Assembly: GCA_943846675.1 (NCBI GenBank)
Contig: OX044357.1
Location: forward strand, 620,001-684,000
Length of the DNA stretch: 64,000 nt
Source of the DNA: UBA987 sp002292105
Lineage (GTDB): Bacteria > Bacteroidota > Bacteroidia > NS11-12g > UBA9320
Direction of reading: 5' to 3'
Of this stretch, positions 18,400 through 26,390 are shown piece after piece. Under the pieces are notes generated by a model. It saw nothing but the letters and a program-made list of their open reading frames with translations, made no database searches and was not told where the DNA came from. Numbering within the stretch: the stretch's first letter is position 1; the number at the start of each line of letters is the position of its first letter. The position numbers were made by a program, and so were the translations under genes.

Positions 18400-19062
18400 A
18401 TGGAAGAGAACTTTATACCTTATCATCGGGAAGACCCATCAATAGAAGATCTGACCAAACGTTCGGAGGATTTCTATCATAGTTTGGACAAACGGCGGTC
18501 TGTGCGTGTTTTTGATTCTAAGCCAGTACCAAAGGCAATTATTGAAAACATAATACTGGCGGCAGGTACGGCACCTTCAGGTGCACATAAGCAACCTTGG
18601 ACGTTCTGTGTACTTAGTAATGCTGAATTGAAGTCAAAAATTAGAGAAGCTGCAGAAACAGAGGAATACGAGAATTACCATGGTCGTATGTCAGAGGAAT
18701 GGCTCAAGGATTTAAAGCAGTTTGGAACAGATTGGCGAAAACCATTTATCGAAATTGCTCCTTGGATAATTGTGGTCTTTAGAAAGACCTATGACTTAGA
18801 TGGAGATCAAAAGACAAAAAATTATTACGTGCAAGAATCCGTAGGAATTGCTTGTGGTATGCTTATTACAGCGATACATAATGCGGGTCTTGTGACGCTG
18901 ACGCATACACCTAGCCCGATGAATTTCCTTACTAAAATTCTGAATAGGCCGGTAAACGAAAAGCCATTTTTATTACTTCCTGTTGGCTATGCAGCTGCTG
19001 ATGCCAGCGTTCCGGACTTAAAGCGGAAGTCGCTTAAAGACATTGCTGTTTTTTACGAATAA
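18400..19062 (+). CDS. Iodotyrosine deiodinase-like flavin nitroreductase
   Basis: FMN-dependent enzyme of the nitroreductase superfamily, 220 residues, no signal peptide. The FMN phosphate-binding RRSVRVF (residues 32-38) and TAPSGAHKQPW (57-67) motifs are present. What sets it apart is the lid of iodotyrosine deiodinases (IYD): an E-x3-Y pair at Glu89/Tyr93 and Lys114 exactly 21 residues after the Tyr, matching the human IYD triad (Glu157, Tyr161, Lys182) that binds the amino acid part of the substrate. The tail LLLPVGYAAADASVPDLKRKSL is also IYD-like. It probably reductively removes halogen from halotyrosines, or acts on a related zwitterionic aromatic. Overlaps the next gene by one base. 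Confidence 0.85.
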   Translation: MEENFIPYHREDPSIEDLTKRSEDFYHSLDKRRSVRVFDSKPVPKAIIENIILAAGTAPSGAHKQPWTFCVLSNAELKSKIREAAETEEYENYHGRMSEEWLKDLKQFGTDWRKPFIEIAPWIIVVFRKTYDLDGDQKTKNYYVQESVGIACGMLITAIHNAGLVTLTHTPSPMNFLTKILNRPVNEKPFLLLPVGYAAADASVPDLKRKSLKDIAVFYE

Positions 19063-19931
19063 TGTTTGATCACAAATCGATTGTTCAAGAGATAAAAACA
19101 CCATTTGTGTTGAAATCAGGTGTTCGTGTGTTTATGCAGCGAGATGACCAGATTCATCCCTTTATTTCAGGGAATAAATGGTTTAAATTGAAACACAACA
19201 TTCGTGATTTTTTAACCAGTGAGGCAACATCTATAATGACCTTTGGTGGTGCGTATTCAAATCATCTTGTAGCCACTGCTGCGGCATGCGCAATGCAACA
19301 AATACCTTGTATGGGAATGGTCAGAGGTGATGAACTGCAGCCCAATTCAAATTATGTTCTTCGCCTATGTTCTGAATTTGGTATGAAGTTGAAGTTCATA
19401 TCTCGGCAAGGGTATTCAGAGGCAAAACGTAATCCGTCAGAATTTGAAAATAAGAAGGTGTTTGTCATTCCTGAGGGAGGTGACAATGCAGCCGGAATCT
19501 TAGGATGTCAAGACATTGTTAAGGATTATACGCTATTTGACCATGTTGCGGTACCAGTGGGCACGGCAACTACTTTTAGCGGGATAATAAATGGGTCCAA
19601 AGGAGAAAGTCATATTCAAGGATTTGCCGCGTTAAAAAATGCGTCCTACTTGTCTGAAACGGTCAGTGGCAATACATCGTATAACAATTGGACTCTTCAA
19701 ACGTCATACAGTTATGGTGGTTTCGGGCATTTTGACGAAAGCCAATCAAAATTTAACCGTCAATTCGCCAGTGAAACCGGAATCTTACTTGATCCAGTGT
19801 ACACTGGCAAAATGATGCGCGGTGTTTATGCTTTGATCAGCGAAAATGTGATTAAGCCAGTTGAATCAGTTCTTTGCATTCACACTGGGGGTCTTACAGG
19901 ACTTTTATCCGAAAAGTGGTTGAATTCTTAA
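19062..19931 (+). CDS. D-cysteine desulfhydrase/ACC deaminase-family PLP enzyme
   Basis: Fold type II PLP enzyme of 289 residues. The PLP lysine is Lys39 in SGNKWFKLK; GGAYSNHLVATAAA is the substrate-carboxylate/Ser motif; HTGGLTGL near the end binds the cofactor pyridine side. The family includes D-cysteine desulfhydrase (pyruvate, sulfide and ammonia from D-Cys) and 1-aminocyclopropane-1-carboxylate deaminase. These cannot be separated reliably here; the former is more usual for proteins shorter than 300 residues in Bacteroidota. Its ATG overlaps the TAA of the deiodinase-like gene (TAATG), so the two are translationally coupled. Confidence 0.85.
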   Translation: MFDHKSIVQEIKTPFVLKSGVRVFMQRDDQIHPFISGNKWFKLKHNIRDFLTSEATSIMTFGGAYSNHLVATAAACAMQQIPCMGMVRGDELQPNSNYVLRLCSEFGMKLKFISRQGYSEAKRNPSEFENKKVFVIPEGGDNAAGILGCQDIVKDYTLFDHVAVPVGTATTFSGIINGSKGESHIQGFAALKNASYLSETVSGNTSYNNWTLQTSYSYGGFGHFDESQSKFNRQFASETGILLDPVYTGKMMRGVYALISENVIKPVESVLCIHTGGLTGLLSEKWLNS

Positions 19932-19984
19932 CTTGTCGTAAAACAAGCTCCAGTACATAGACTTAACGTAGTTTCTAGCCGATA

Positions 19985-20428
19985 TTATTTGTTAGAGGGC
20001 GGCTTGACGTTAGCCTTAATGGTAAACATAGATGGGCTCATTTCACTGTTGTATATAATCGACAATGTCTTTATCTGATTGCCAACCTTACCTGCTGAGT
20101 TAAACGAAACCGTAATTTCACCAGTTTTACCAGGTTCAATTGGTTCTTTCGACCACGTTGGTGCGGTACATCCACATGGGGTGTTAATTCGACTAATGAC
20201 CAATGGAGCAGAACCGTCGTTCACAAATGTGAACACATGAGTTACTTTAGCACCCTGGTCGATTGTTCCAAAATCATACTCCGTTTCATTCATTAACAGT
20301 TTTGGAGTACCCACAGGAGTTAAGGTAATTACAGGTTTTTCTTCTTGATCGGTTTCATCTTGAGCAAGAACAATGGTTGAGTTAAAGCAAAATCCAGCCA
20401 ACAGGATAGTAAGTAATATATATTTCAT
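19985..20428 (-). CDS. DUF1573 domain secreted protein (copy 2)
   Basis: A 147-residue protein with a signal peptide (KYILLTILLAGFCFNSTIVLAQ) and a DUF1573 Ig-like domain: YDFGTIDQGAKVTHVFTFVNDG, INTPCGCTAPTWSKEPIEPGKTGEI. DUF1573 is a periplasmic/surface beta-sandwich (ASPM-SPD-2-Hydin-like) of unknown role, abundant in Bacteroidota. It is a paralog of the next gene on the same strand: both share the CGCT(A/T)P(T/K)W segment. A TAATTTTA sequence upstream is one base off the -7 consensus, and a terminator separates it from the copy upstream, so it may have its own promoter. Confidence 0.85.
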   Translation of the reverse strand: MKYILLTILLAGFCFNSTIVLAQDETDQEEKPVITLTPVGTPKLLMNETEYDFGTIDQGAKVTHVFTFVNDGSAPLVISRINTPCGCTAPTWSKEPIEPGKTGEITVSFNSAGKVGNQIKTLSIIYNSEMSPSMFTIKANVKPPSNK

Positions 20429-20467
20429 TTGTGTTGTTTCGTTTTAATAGGCTAAAATTATGCCAAA

Positions 20468-20498
20468 AAAAACCCAAACAACAAGTGTTTGGGTTTTT
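20468..20498 (-). terminator. Rho-independent terminator between the DUF1573 genes
   Basis: A 13-bp perfect stem (20468-20480 with 20486-20498, loop ACAAG). Read on the minus strand it is followed by a T-run (the A-tract at 20464-20471), just after the stop codon of the upstream DUF1573 gene. Confidence 0.85.
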
Positions 20499-20517
20499 AA
20501 GTGTTTTAATGTTTTTC

Positions 20518-20967
20518 TTATTTTGGATTCGCTTGTACCGGTGGTGCAGCGTCAACTGGAGCACTCTCTACAGTACCTCTAATTGTAAGAAATTGAGTTC
20601 CATTTTCGCCATTATACTTTACAGTAATGGTTTTTGTGAAATTCCCAGGACGTCCTTTAGAGTTGTAAATCGCTGTTATCTCCCCAGTAGCTCCTGGAGC
20701 CACAGGCTCACGTGTCCATTTTGGAGTCGTGCATCCGCATGAAGCACGTACAGAATTTAGTACTAAAGGCTCATTTCCAGTGTTTGTAAATTTAAATGTC
20801 ACTGTCGCTTGAGTGCCTTCTGTGATTTTGCCAAAGTTGTGTTCTACTTTTTCAAATTCGATTTTAGCACCTGTACTGCCATCTGCTTCTACAGTTTCTG
20901 TATTTTGTGCTTGTGTGAAAGCTACAAATCCTATAGCCAATAACAATGTAACAAATGTTCGTTTCAT
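20518..20967 (-). CDS. DUF1573 domain secreted protein (copy 1)
   Basis: A 149-residue protein with a signal peptide (KRTFVTLLLAIGFVAFTQAQ) and a DUF1573 domain (VEHNFGKITEGTQATVTFKFTNTGNEPLVL, VRASCGCTTPKWTREPVAPGATGEI), ending in an Ala/Pro-rich tail. It is a tandem paralog of the following gene. Its mRNA probably starts near 20998: a perfect -7 element is present at 21002-21009 on this strand, giving a leader of about 30 bases. Confidence 0.85.
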   Translation of the reverse strand: MKRTFVTLLLAIGFVAFTQAQNTETVEADGSTGAKIEFEKVEHNFGKITEGTQATVTFKFTNTGNEPLVLNSVRASCGCTTPKWTREPVAPGATGEITAIYNSKGRPGNFTKTITVKYNGENGTQFLTIRGTVESAPVDAAPPVQANPK

Positions 20968-21001
20968 AATGTTTAAGTTGTCGTGTTTAAATATTTAAAG
21001 T

Positions 21002-21009
21002 CAAAATTA
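21002..21009 (-). promoter_or_regulatory. -7 element TAATTTTG of DUF1573 copy 1
   Basis: Perfect TAnnTTTG match on the minus strand, 34 bases upstream of the ATG at 20967. Confidence 0.5.
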
Positions 21010-21058
21010 CTCGTTCATGGGTAATTAAACAAATGACGTGCCAAAAACGACACAACCA

Positions 21059-21835
21059 TTAATTTCTATAGTTAGCCCTGCGTTTTTCACGGAATGACGA
21101 CGTACCTTCTTCAAATTCTTCTGTTTCGAAACAGGAGCCAAAGTGTTCTATTTCCAATGCCATTCCGTCCTGATTCGTGTCAAAGTATGCCTTGACACAT
21201 TCCATTGTTTTTGCAATACCTTGTGGCGATTTTACTGCTATCTTGTTTATGATAGAGTAACACTTCTCCATAAGTTCTGCTTGGTCCACTACGTGATTAA
21301 CCAAACCCAAATTCAGTGCTTCTTTAGCGCCAATCATGTCGGCGGTGGTCAGCATTTCTATCGCTTTACCTTTACCTACAAGTTGTATTAATCGCTGAGT
21401 GCCTCCATAACCAGGAATCAAACCTAAGTTTACCTCCGGTTGTCCAAACTTTGCGTTTGGGCTGGCAATACGCATATGGCAAGCCATAGCCAATTCGCAG
21501 CCTCCGCCAAGAGCAAAGCCATTGACAGCTGCCAATACAGGTTTGAGACAATTTTCAACCGCATGCATAACCGCATGTCCATCGGCGCTTAACTGGCGTC
21601 CTTGTGTTTTACTAAAATCTTTGAACTCTGCGATATCCGCACCAGCTGCAAAAGCCTTTTTCCCAACACCAGTAATGATTATACCATATACGGCTGGGTT
21701 TGCTTCAGCTTCTTCAACGGCTTTTTTAATTTCCTGAAGCAGCGTTGCATTAAGTGCATTCATCTTATCCTCACGATTAATCGTAATGGTATAAATGTGG
21801 TTGGCTAAGTCTGTTCTGATAAACTGAAAAGGCAT
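21059..21835 (-). CDS. Enoyl-CoA hydratase/isomerase family protein
   Basis: Crotonase fold enzyme, 258 residues from the ATG at 21835 (a longer frame to 21898 adds 21 residues not seen in the family and crosses the -7 element). The oxyanion hole lies in AFAAGADI (61-68) and NGFALGGG; catalytic Glu114 (GGGCELAMAC) and Glu134 (GQPEVNLGLIPGYGG) match the two glutamates of true hydratases. It should hydrate 2-trans-enoyl-CoA in beta-oxidation or branched-chain amino acid breakdown; the divergent neighbour, methylmalonyl-CoA mutase, points to the same acyl-CoA metabolism. Confidence 0.9.
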   Translation of the reverse strand: MPFQFIRTDLANHIYTITINREDKMNALNATLLQEIKKAVEEAEANPAVYGIIITGVGKKAFAAGADIAEFKDFSKTQGRQLSADGHAVMHAVENCLKPVLAAVNGFALGGGCELAMACHMRIASPNAKFGQPEVNLGLIPGYGGTQRLIQLVGKGKAIEMLTTADMIGAKEALNLGLVNHVVDQAELMEKCYSIINKIAVKSPQGIAKTMECVKAYFDTNQDGMALEIEHFGSCFETEEFEEGTSSFREKRRANYRN

Positions 21836-21850
21836 AAATTTAAATTTCGG

Positions 21851-21858
21851 CAAAAATA
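21851..21858 (-). promoter_or_regulatory. -7 element TATTTTTG of the enoyl-CoA hydratase gene
   Basis: Perfect TAnnTTTG on the minus strand, 15 bases upstream of the ATG at 21835. It falls inside the longer possible reading frame, which supports the shorter start. Confidence 0.5.
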
Positions 21859-21936
21859 CATTAAACTGAAGTTCAGTGCTGTGAATTGGACAATACATGT
21901 AGATGAGGTTTAAAGATGTAGTTTCATTCCCTTTTT

Positions 21937-21944
21937 TACCTTTG
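21937..21944 (+). promoter_or_regulatory. -7 element TACCTTTG of the methylmalonyl-CoA mutase gene
   Basis: Perfect TAnnTTTG, five bases upstream of the ATG at 21950; a near-leaderless transcript is predicted. Confidence 0.55.
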
Positions 21945-21949
21945 CCGCC

Positions 21950-24900
21950 ATGAATGACCAGAGGTTGAGTTTTGAAGAATTTGAATTTCCATCAAAAGAG
22001 GCATGGATTCAACAAGTAATCAAAGAACTTAAAGGGAAGCCAATTGAAGCGTTAAGCAAAGATTGGTGTGGAATTGATGTTCAGCCGTTTTACCACCAAT
22101 CGGATAAGACGTCAACCATGCCTTACCCAGTTTCTGGCTCAAAAAACTGGAAACTCATTCTTGATTATTGCGAAGAATTCAATAGTGATCTATACGAGAA
22201 CGTAGACGGTGTAGCTTGGGACGAACCCGTGTCGAAAGAAAAGATTTGGTACAATACTAGTGGCCATTCAGGCAAGGGTGACAGTGGGTATGCGTTACAA
22301 AATCTTAAACCATCTAGTCTTAAAACCTTAGATATTCATTCGTTTAAAAAAGAAAGACAAACACCCATATTTTCGATTCTGAATCCCAACGTCAATATTG
22401 TAGGTGAAGGGGAGATACGATTTTTCGTAGAAAAGGCGAGCGAACTGGCTAAAAGTTTAATCGCGCTTGGTGTTGAAAACCCAGAACTATCTATAAACAT
22501 AGAAGTGCAGGTAGGCTCCAATTTTTTCTTTGAGGTAGCCCGCATACGCAGTTTGAGAATTGCCATGGAACACGTTTTTAATGGCAAATGTCCTACTATT
22601 ACAGCCGTATGTGGCGTGACCAGTGGTGATGAAAAAGAGTATAACAATCTGTTGCGCTTAACAACAATGGCGATGTCTTCCATTATGGGGGGTATTGATT
22701 TCTTATACATAAAATCGTACAAAAAAGAGGTTGACGCTGAAAGTGTTCGGTGGTCAAGAAATATTTCACATCTACTGCGATATGAAAGTCATTTGGATTT
22801 TGTCGAGGACGTGGCTAACGGGTCTAATCTCATAGACTATCTGACTAGGGAGCTCCTGAAGAATGTGGATGTTAAACAATTTCATACCGATAAGGAAATA
22901 ACAACAAGTTCTACGCAAGAAGGAATAGATTTAAAAAGCAATTACCAAAGCACAGATAAGCCACAAATGGCGGATTTCGTTTCTGGAATTGCACCAAATT
23001 TACGGGGACCCTATGGTTCTATGTATGCCATACGGCCCTGGACAATTCGTCAATATGCTGGATTTAGCACTGCAGAAGAATCAAATGCTTTCTACCGGAG
23101 AAATTTAGCAGGCGGACAAAAAGGACTGTCTGTTGCATTTGATCTGGCTACTCACAGGGGGTATGACTCAGATCACCCAAGAGTAAAAGGAGATGTCGGT
23201 ATGGCCGGTGTTGCCATCGACTCTGTTGAGGACATGAAGATATTGTTCGATGGTATACCGCTCGATAAAATGTCGGTTTCAATGACCATGAACGGCGCCG
23301 TACTTCCCATTATGGCTTTTTATATTGTGGCCGCGCAAGAGCAAGGGATCGACATTCAAGCGCTTACGGGTACCATTCAAAATGACATCTTAAAGGAGTT
23401 TATGGTACGAAACACCTACATATATCCTCCAGCGCCATCCATGCGGATAGTCGGAGACATCTTTAAATATACCGCTACCAATATGCCTAAGTTTAATTCT
23501 ATAAGCATAAGCGGATACCACATGCAAGAGGCTGGGGCAAATGCCGCCATAGAGCTAGCGTACACATTGGCCGATGGTTTGGAGTATGTCAGAACGGGAA
23601 TAGACTCAGGGTTAGATATCGACGATTTCGCACCAAGATTGAGCTTTTTCTGGGGAGTTGGGATGCACTATTTTATGGAAATCGCTAAGTTGAGGGCTGG
23701 AAGGATCATATGGGCTAAATTGATAAAACAATTCGATCCGAAAAATCCAAAATCCCTTGCGCTTAGAACACACTGCCAAACAAGCGGGTGGAGTTTAACT
23801 GAGCAGGATCCGTTCAATAATGTTGCGCGTACTTGTATTGAGGCTAAGGCGGCAGTTATGGGTGGTACGCAATCCCTGCATACCAATGCGTTGGATGAAG
23901 CTATTGCACTACCTACCGACTTTTCTGCTAAGATTGCTAGAGACACGCAGATATACTTACAGACAGAGGTAGGTTTAACCGATGTGGTTGATCCTTGGGG
24001 AGGTAGCTTCTTTGTTGAATCGTTAACCAAAGAACTAGCCGATAAAGCTTGGGACTATATCTTAGAAGTTGAAGCTTTAGGGGGTATGTCAAAAGCTATT
24101 GAAGCCGGAGTGCCCAAACTACGTATCGAAGAATCAGCGGCTCGAAAGCAAGCCAAAATTGATAGTGGAGAGGATGTTATTGTCGGAGTCAATCAATATC
24201 AAACGGAACATAAATCAGAAATCGACATCTTAGAGATTGATAATGATGAGGTGCGATCGAATCAAATAAATAGAATTAAAAAAATTAAGGCGACTCGAAA
24301 CAATGACGCCGTGCAATTAGCGCTTAATCAGCTTGAAGATGGTGCAAAAGGTGATGCGAATAATCTATTGGAACTCGCCGTGAATGCAGCTAAAGAAAGA
24401 GCTACATTAGGGGAAATTAGTACAGCATTAGAAAATGTTTTTGGCAGATACCAAGCGGTGACGAATAGCGTTTCTGGTGTATATTCGAAAGAGGTGAAGC
24501 AGGATAGTGATTTTATAGAGGCGAGCAAAGCATCAGACAATTTTGCAGTGAATTATGGGCGTCGTCCAAGAATCTTGGTTGCCAAAATGGGCCAAGATGG
24601 ACACGACCGTGGCGCAAAAGTGATTGCCACAGGTTTTGCAGACATTGGTTTTGATGTTGATATCGGTCCGTTGTTTCAAACACCAAGCGAGGTAGCCAAG
24701 CAGGCTATTGAAAATGACGTACATGTCTTAGGTATTTCAAGTTTGGCTGGGGGCCATAAAACCTTAGTTCCTGAAGTTGTGGAACAGTTGAGACTTTTAG
24801 GACGTGAAGATATTGTTGTCGTAGCCGGTGGGGTAATACCAGAACAAGATTATAACTTCTTGTTCGAAAGCGGGGTCTCATTTGTGTTTGGGCCGGGTAC

Positions 24901-24955
24901 TGTTCTTAGCAAAGCTGCAATGGATATCATTCAGGCTATTCCAAATAACACATAA
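21950..24955 (+). CDS. Methylmalonyl-CoA mutase, MutA barrel fused to full MutB
   Basis: A 1001-residue B12 enzyme that interconverts methylmalonyl-CoA and succinyl-CoA. Residues 1 to about 315 resemble the degenerate TIM barrel of the small subunit MutA (FPSKEAWIQQVIKELKGK, DVQPFYHQSD). Residues from about 340 form a complete catalytic MutB: LRGPYGSMYAIRPWTIRQYAGFSTAEE (Tyr369), DLATHRGYDSDHPRV, SGYHMQEAGA (Tyr523, His524), and a C-terminal B12 domain with DGHDRG (His885, lower Co ligand), GISSLAGG and VVAGGVIP. Most bacteria have separate mutA (about 620 aa) and mutB (about 715 aa). It is not IcmF: there is no G-protein domain and the B12 domain is C-terminal. Confidence 0.9.
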   Translation: MNDQRLSFEEFEFPSKEAWIQQVIKELKGKPIEALSKDWCGIDVQPFYHQSDKTSTMPYPVSGSKNWKLILDYCEEFNSDLYENVDGVAWDEPVSKEKIWYNTSGHSGKGDSGYALQNLKPSSLKTLDIHSFKKERQTPIFSILNPNVNIVGEGEIRFFVEKASELAKSLIALGVENPELSINIEVQVGSNFFFEVARIRSLRIAMEHVFNGKCPTITAVCGVTSGDEKEYNNLLRLTTMAMSSIMGGIDFLYIKSYKKEVDAESVRWSRNISHLLRYESHLDFVEDVANGSNLIDYLTRELLKNVDVKQFHTDKEITTSSTQEGIDLKSNYQSTDKPQMADFVSGIAPNLRGPYGSMYAIRPWTIRQYAGFSTAEESNAFYRRNLAGGQKGLSVAFDLATHRGYDSDHPRVKGDVGMAGVAIDSVEDMKILFDGIPLDKMSVSMTMNGAVLPIMAFYIVAAQEQGIDIQALTGTIQNDILKEFMVRNTYIYPPAPSMRIVGDIFKYTATNMPKFNSISISGYHMQEAGANAAIELAYTLADGLEYVRTGIDSGLDIDDFAPRLSFFWGVGMHYFMEIAKLRAGRIIWAKLIKQFDPKNPKSLALRTHCQTSGWSLTEQDPFNNVARTCIEAKAAVMGGTQSLHTNALDEAIALPTDFSAKIARDTQIYLQTEVGLTDVVDPWGGSFFVESLTKELADKAWDYILEVEALGGMSKAIEAGVPKLRIEESAARKQAKIDSGEDVIVGVNQYQTEHKSEIDILEIDNDEVRSNQINRIKKIKATRNNDAVQLALNQLEDGAKGDANNLLELAVNAAKERATLGEISTALENVFGRYQAVTNSVSGVYSKEVKQDSDFIEASKASDNFAVNYGRRPRILVAKMGQDGHDRGAKVIATGFADIGFDVDIGPLFQTPSEVAKQAIENDVHVLGISSLAGGHKTLVPEVVEQLRLLGREDIVVVAGGVIPEQDYNFLFESGVSFVFGPGTVLSKAAMDIIQAIPNNT

Positions 24956-24969
24956 AAACAAGGCATAAA

Positions 24970-24994
24970 AAAACCCCGATATTATCGGGGTTTT
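24970..24994. terminator. Bidirectional terminator
   Basis: An 11-bp perfect stem (24970-24980 with 24984-24994) with an ATT loop and A/T tracts on both sides, between the convergent mutase and sorting-domain genes. Confidence 0.85.
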
Positions 24995-25012
24995 AAACAT
25001 CTTATTATGTCG

Positions 25013-25345
25013 TTACGGTTTCTTGACCGTCATTCGTTTTGTTACTTTCTCACCGTTGCTTTCCAACGTGTAAAGGTAAATACCTTCTGTATAGTTACTC
25101 ACGTCTAACACAACCATTTTCTCTGTAATCATACGTGACTCAATTACCTTACCCACGACATTGTAAACTGTAATAGTAGCTTCACCTTGAAAAGTTGCTT
25201 CAATGTATGTTTTTCCGATTGCTGGGTTTGGATAATTCTGTCCAACTTTAATGTTTCCACCCTCAGTGTCATAGCTTGAAGGCGTAACTGTCTGAAACGA
25301 CATTAATCCCGCGGCCATAAATAGTATTAGTAAGAGTTGTTTCAT
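25013..25345 (-). CDS. Tiny protein made only of a signal peptide and a type A T9SS sorting domain
   Basis: A 110-residue protein: signal peptide (KQLLLILFMAAGLMSFQ), about 15 linker residues, then a complete type A sorting domain (VGQNYPNPAIGKTYIEATF, ITVYNVVGKVIES, GIYLYTLESNGEKVTKRMTV). No cargo domain is present. The YPNP, NVVGK and GIYLY blocks are all intact. It may be a small surface protein, a competitor or tracer for the secretion channel, or a relic that lost its cargo; the intact frame with its own promoter and terminator argues against simple decay. A -7 element lies at 25357-25364. Confidence 0.85.
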   Translation of the reverse strand: MKQLLLILFMAAGLMSFQTVTPSSYDTEGGNIKVGQNYPNPAIGKTYIEATFQGEATITVYNVVGKVIESRMITEKMVVLDVSNYTEGIYLYTLESNGEKVTKRMTVKKP

Positions 25346-25356
25346 AACTATTGTTT

Positions 25357-25364
25357 CAAAGATA
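25357..25364 (-). promoter_or_regulatory. -7 element TATCTTTG of the mini sorting-domain gene
   Basis: Perfect TAnnTTTG on the minus strand, 11 bases upstream of the ATG at 25345. Confidence 0.5.
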
Positions 25365-25543
25365 ATACAAATTATTGTGCCAAAACAATAATTGATTTGT
25401 CATAATTAACATTTTGGCAATTCTTGTTTCTGTATGCCTCTGTATAACAGCTTGTTGCGGCTAATTGTTTGCGGTTTTTTATGTGTAGAATAGATGTCGT
25501 TAATTTTCGAACAGGTGACTCTTATACCTAACACTTTGCTGTT

Positions 25544-26236
25544 CTATTGTTTCTTTTGGAAGACGTTAAGGTTGGCCTGGATTCCAATTCCCATGATAAA
25601 CGGGTCATATGCGAATTCTGGTGGGGCATTACTTGTGTTTAAAAGTGGCAGTGAAAGTCCTAATTGCACGTGTAACTTCACATGTTCTGAACCACCCCTA
25701 AAGGTATACGCAGGTTCTACAAACTGGACACTGAATGGGTCCACGCTTTGAATCATTTGGTTTTGATATTCAACATGAGACATCCTCAAGGACAAGTGAT
25801 TCTCAATTTTCTTATGATCAGAAATAAACCCAAAAGAGGGTTGAATGTAGTAACGATTGAAATCTACCTCAAAAGCATTGGATGGGTCGCCAACTGTCCC
25901 AGTGCCTATTCCTCCAGATATTTGTAGATGCATGTTAGACTCTGAGTCGTAGTGGTAATAACCACCTTCAACCGTCAACACACGGAAGTAGTCGTTGGAA
26001 AAAGAATCGGTGTTGTTTGATGAATAACCCATAAATGAGGCACCTGCAAACCCATGATCAGAGAACGCGTAAGATGCGGAAGCACTGCCCGTATAAAGGC
26101 CTTGAACATTTAGCGCGATGCCTCCTTTTTCTTTGTGGGCTGGCGCTTGAATGTGCGGAGGGAGGTAGTATAATTCGCATCCTACAAAAAGGAAAGATGC
26201 GAGTAGAATGCAAACGCGTTGAAGGTAAGATGCCAT
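25544..26236 (-). CDS. Predicted lipoprotein, beta-rich, unknown function
   Basis: A 230-residue protein starting MASYLQRVCILLASFLFVGC (lipobox Cys20), followed by alternating Gly/aromatic strands (GGIALNVQGLYTGSASASYAFSDHGFAGASFMGY, VEGGYYHYDSESNMHLQISGG) that look like a small outer-membrane barrel or a lipid-anchored beta-sandwich. The longer start at 26254 is rejected because its TTG is part of the -7 element TAACTTTG. I do not recognise a named family. About 180 bp of AT-rich sequence without clear features separates it from the mini sorting-domain gene. Confidence 0.75.
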   Translation of the reverse strand: MASYLQRVCILLASFLFVGCELYYLPPHIQAPAHKEKGGIALNVQGLYTGSASASYAFSDHGFAGASFMGYSSNNTDSFSNDYFRVLTVEGGYYHYDSESNMHLQISGGIGTGTVGDPSNAFEVDFNRYYIQPSFGFISDHKKIENHLSLRMSHVEYQNQMIQSVDPFSVQFVEPAYTFRGGSEHVKLHVQLGLSLPLLNTSNAPPEFAYDPFIMGIGIQANLNVFQKKQ

Positions 26237-26251
26237 AGATGTTCGTTTTCT

Positions 26252-26259
26252 CAAAGTTA
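26252..26259 (-). promoter_or_regulatory. -7 element TAACTTTG of the lipoprotein gene
   Basis: Perfect TAnnTTTG on the minus strand, 15 bases upstream of the ATG at 26236. It overlaps the TTG of the longer possible frame and so decides the start. Confidence 0.5.
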
Positions 26260-26328
26260 GTTTAAAAATAAGTGGTTTGTGTGTAGTGTGGTAAACGAGA
26301 TTTGGCGATGCCTGCTTATCATATTAAG

Positions 26329-26390
26329 GCATAAAAAAAGGCCTGACCTATAATGGTAAAGACATTCTATTTTAAGCGCGCCATCCAGGA
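26329..26390. repeat. Decayed copy of the tRNA-Asn 3' end and terminator block
   Basis: Imperfect direct repeat of 26536-26592. The left ends share GCATAAAAAAAG and (C/G)CC(T/C)GACC; the right ends share AAGCGC-CCATCCAGGA (16 of 17 bases). The middle, which in the intact copy is the hairpin terminator, is diverged. No tRNA body follows, so this is a partial relic of the tRNA locus. Confidence 0.7.

Noticed and set aside
21950..24955. IcmF-type fused isobutyryl-CoA mutase
   Set aside because: IcmF has an N-terminal B12 domain and a central GTPase. Here the B12 domain is C-terminal and no P-loop GTPase motif is present.
25346..25543. Possible small RNA or gene in the gap between the mini sorting-domain gene and the lipoprotein
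   Set aside because: Beyond the assigned -7 element the stretch is AT-rich with no clear hairpin or conserved frame.
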